6,233 nt of DNA from an uncultured Bacteroidia bacterium (GTDB lineage Bacteria > Bacteroidota > Bacteroidia > Bacteroidales > UBA932). Position 1 is the first letter of the stretch. Each line of letters opens with the position of its first letter. Positions 4,579-6,233 of the stretch are shown in pieces. Under the pieces are notes generated by a model. That model did not search any database. It saw only the letters and a program-made list of their open reading frames with translations, and was not told the origin of the DNA. Both the position numbers and the translations under genes were made by a program. Location of the stretch: contig CACXFP010000204.1 of the NCBI GenBank assembly GCA_902766985.1, forward strand, positions 1-6,233. The letters run 5' to 3'.

Positions 4579-6233
4579 AGGAAAATCTGCGACATCGTTC
4601 CCGGAGAACTCAGATGCGAGTATCTCGAATCCCCCGCCATAGATATCCAGAGGCCCCGGCTTTCATGGATCGACGAAGTCAGCGACGAAACCCTCAAGAA
4701 CGTGAGCCAGAGCGCTTACCGGATAGTCGTAGCCAGTAGCGGGAAGAAAGCCCGCAAGGGTGATGCCGACATCTGGGACAGCGGAAAAGTCGGTTCCGCC
4801 GAATCACACCTCGTCGAATACGGCGGACCTGAAATGGTGTCCGGCAGGGATTACTATTGGACGGTAACGGTATGGGACGGGAATGGCAGGGAATCCCGCA
4901 GGAGCCCAGTGGCGAGGTGGACGACTGGTATAATGGATCCGTCGCAGTGGAAGGCCGCATGGATCGGAGCTCCCTGGGAGAAAGAGTTGCCGGGAGAAGA
5001 ATTCACCCCGGCTCCTGTTTTCAGGAAAACCTTCGGCCTTGACAGGCGCCCGGTCTCGGCAAAGGCCTTCGTTTCCGGCCTCGGCTATTTTGATTTCAGC
5101 GTAAACGGGATGAAGGCAGGAGACCCGGACGAGAGGCTGGTGCCTGCCATGACGGATTATACCATAAGGCCGGATAACCTGAAAGACAAGCCGATAGCGA
5201 TGGAGAACAATTTCCGAGGCTATAGGGCGATGTACATGACATACGATGTGACCGGACTCATAAATAAAGGGACAAACGAGCTCTCAGTCCTGGTGGGCAA
5301 CGGTTTCTTCGGAGGCAACCGCAACGGAAGGAAGATCGCCTGGTACGGCACTCCCCGCCTTCTTCTCCAGTTGGAGATGACATTCGCCGATGGCACCAGG
5401 AAGACCCTGGTCTCGGACACCTCCTGGAAAGTGGCGCGCTCCCCCATTGTCAAGGACGACCTCTATGACGGGGAAATATACGATGCCAACCTCGAATCCC
5501 CCGTCTGGGAGAATGTAGTGGAAAGAAGTCCGCTTGCCGGCACCCTGACCGCCAACACGGCCCCCACCGACAAGATTCTGGAAAGGCTGCCGCCGGTCAG
5601 TCTCGAGAGACAGGAGGACGGCAGCTGGAAAGTGGATTTCGGGAAGGTAATTTCAGGATGGATTGCCTTCAAGGGAATCAAAGGAGCCAAAGGCGACACT
5701 CTGAAGGTCTATTTCCCCAGCGACGACGGACATACCCGTTACAACGGAACGAACGAATTCATTTTCAAGGATTCCACAAGCATCGATTACGCGCCTCGCT
5801 TCACCTGGTTCTCTTTCAGGGACGCCGTCATCAGCGGAGTCGGCGAACTTTCGCCAGACAATCTGGAAGCCCAGTGCGTCGGCTCTGACGTTCCAGTGAT
5901 CTCCGAGTTCCATTGCTCCGAGCCGATGCTGGAAAAGATCCTCACGGTGTGGAAGCAGACCCAGATCGACAACATGCACGGAGCCGTCGCATCAGACTGT
6001 CCCCACAGGGAAAGGGCCCCGTATACGGGCGACGGCCAGCTTTCAATGCCTATGGTCCTCTCGCATTTCGACGCCGCAGCCTTCTACAAGAAATGGATCG
6101 AGGACATCCGCCTCTCCCAGGATACCCTGACCGGATATGTTCCAAACGGAGCCCCATGGGAACCCATCTGCGGAGGCGGAATGGCCTGGGGAGCGGCAAT
6201 CGATATCATGCCGTGGGAATTCCATCTCCGCTA
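4522..6233 (+). CDS. Lipoprotein GH78 alpha-L-rhamnosidase (3' truncated)
   Basis: The frame starts at ATG 4522 and stays open for 570 codons to the window edge, so the C-terminus is missing. The product is a glycoside hydrolase family 78 alpha-L-rhamnosidase, which releases terminal rhamnose from plant or microbial glycans. Order: lipoprotein signal peptide (1-18, lipid-acceptor Cys19); an Fn3-like beta-sandwich (about 28-136, ending RWTTG); the Bac_rhamnosid_N domain (about 170-340) with GLGYFDFSVNG (186-196), TDY (211-213), TYDVTGL (240-246) and VGNGFFGG (258-265); a middle beta domain (about 365-455); then the start of the (alpha/alpha)6 catalytic barrel. The catalytic motif DCPHRERAPYTGD has Asp492, Arg496, Glu497 and Asp504, with the same spacing as B. 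subtilis-group RhaB Asp567/Arg571/Glu572/Asp579, where Glu572 is the general acid. The likely general base (Glu841 in RhaB) lies beyond the window. About 17 extra residues sit between TDY and YDVT. It follows the MBL gene by 14 bp. Confidence 0.93.
   Translation, partial: MCRRILILGALATLLLSSCRKICDIVPGELRCEYLESPAIDIQRPRLSWIDEVSDETLKNVSQSAYRIVVASSGKKARKGDADIWDSGKVGSAESHLVEYGGPEMVSGRDYYWTVTVWDGNGRESRRSPVARWTTGIMDPSQWKAAWIGAPWEKELPGEEFTPAPVFRKTFGLDRRPVSAKAFVSGLGYFDFSVNGMKAGDPDERLVPAMTDYTIRPDNLKDKPIAMENNFRGYRAMYMTYDVTGLINKGTNELSVLVGNGFFGGNRNGRKIAWYGTPRLLLQLEMTFADGTRKTLVSDTSWKVARSPIVKDDLYDGEIYDANLESPVWENVVERSPLAGTLTANTAPTDKILERLPPVSLERQEDGSWKVDFGKVISGWIAFKGIKGAKGDTLKVYFPSDDGHTRYNGTNEFIFKDSTSIDYAPRFTWFSFRDAVISGVGELSPDNLEAQCVGSDVPVISEFHCSEPMLEKILTVWKQTQIDNMHGAVASDCPHRERAPYTGDGQLSMPMVLSHFDAAAFYKKWIEDIRLSQDTLTGYVPNGAPWEPICGGGMAWGAAIDIMPWEFHLR

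Noticed and set aside
4857..5042. Small forward open frame inside the rhamnosidase gene, and minus-strand frames across 4694-6225
   Set aside because: They sit out of frame within a continuous 570-codon GH78 reading frame with conserved motifs throughout.

Overview
The window reads as one continuous block of six co-directional (+) protein genes from a member of the Bacteroidota, most likely a Bacteroidales-type lineage of moderate GC (mid-50s percent by eye). The evidence is a Bacteroidota-style TamB C-terminus, gene starts without clear Shine-Dalgarno sequences, a lipoprotein GH78 alpha-L-rhamnosidase of a type common in gut Bacteroidota, and frequent AGG/AGA arginine and GGA glycine codons. 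Genus cannot be assigned from this sequence. Both ends are cut: the first gene lacks its 5' part and the last lacks its 3' part.

Layout: (1) 1-1245, the C-terminal ~414 residues of a TamB-like envelope protein; (2) 1232-1948, an RsmI/tetrapyrrole-methylase-fold SAM-dependent methyltransferase; (3) 1945-2337, folB, dihydroneopterin aldolase; (4) 2340-3596, mtaB, the radical-SAM methylthiotransferase that turns t6A37 into ms2t6A37 in tRNA; (5) 3593-4507, a PhnP-like metallo-beta-lactamase-fold hydrolase; (6) 4522-6233, a lipoprotein GH78 alpha-L-rhamnosidase, open at the window end. The junctions are -14 (or -8), -4, +2, -4 and +14 bp, so genes 1-5 are almost certainly one transcript with translational coupling, and gene 6 may be carried on it too. 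No gap exceeds 14 bp, and I see no RNA gene, mobile element, CRISPR array, convincing promoter or convincing terminator.

Functionally the first five genes are core housekeeping: outer-membrane biogenesis, a probable RNA or other methylation, folate synthesis, tRNA anticodon-loop modification and a metallohydrolase. They do not form a single pathway. The rhamnosidase is an accessory carbohydrate enzyme placed directly behind them. The window does not show an obvious new system. The points worth a second look are: FolB carries Val where the aldolase family has its nearly invariant active-site Tyr; the MBL hydrolase has a ~40-residue insertion just before a metal-binding His; the methyltransferase is a divergent RsmI relative; and the glycosidase sits 14 bp behind a housekeeping operon.
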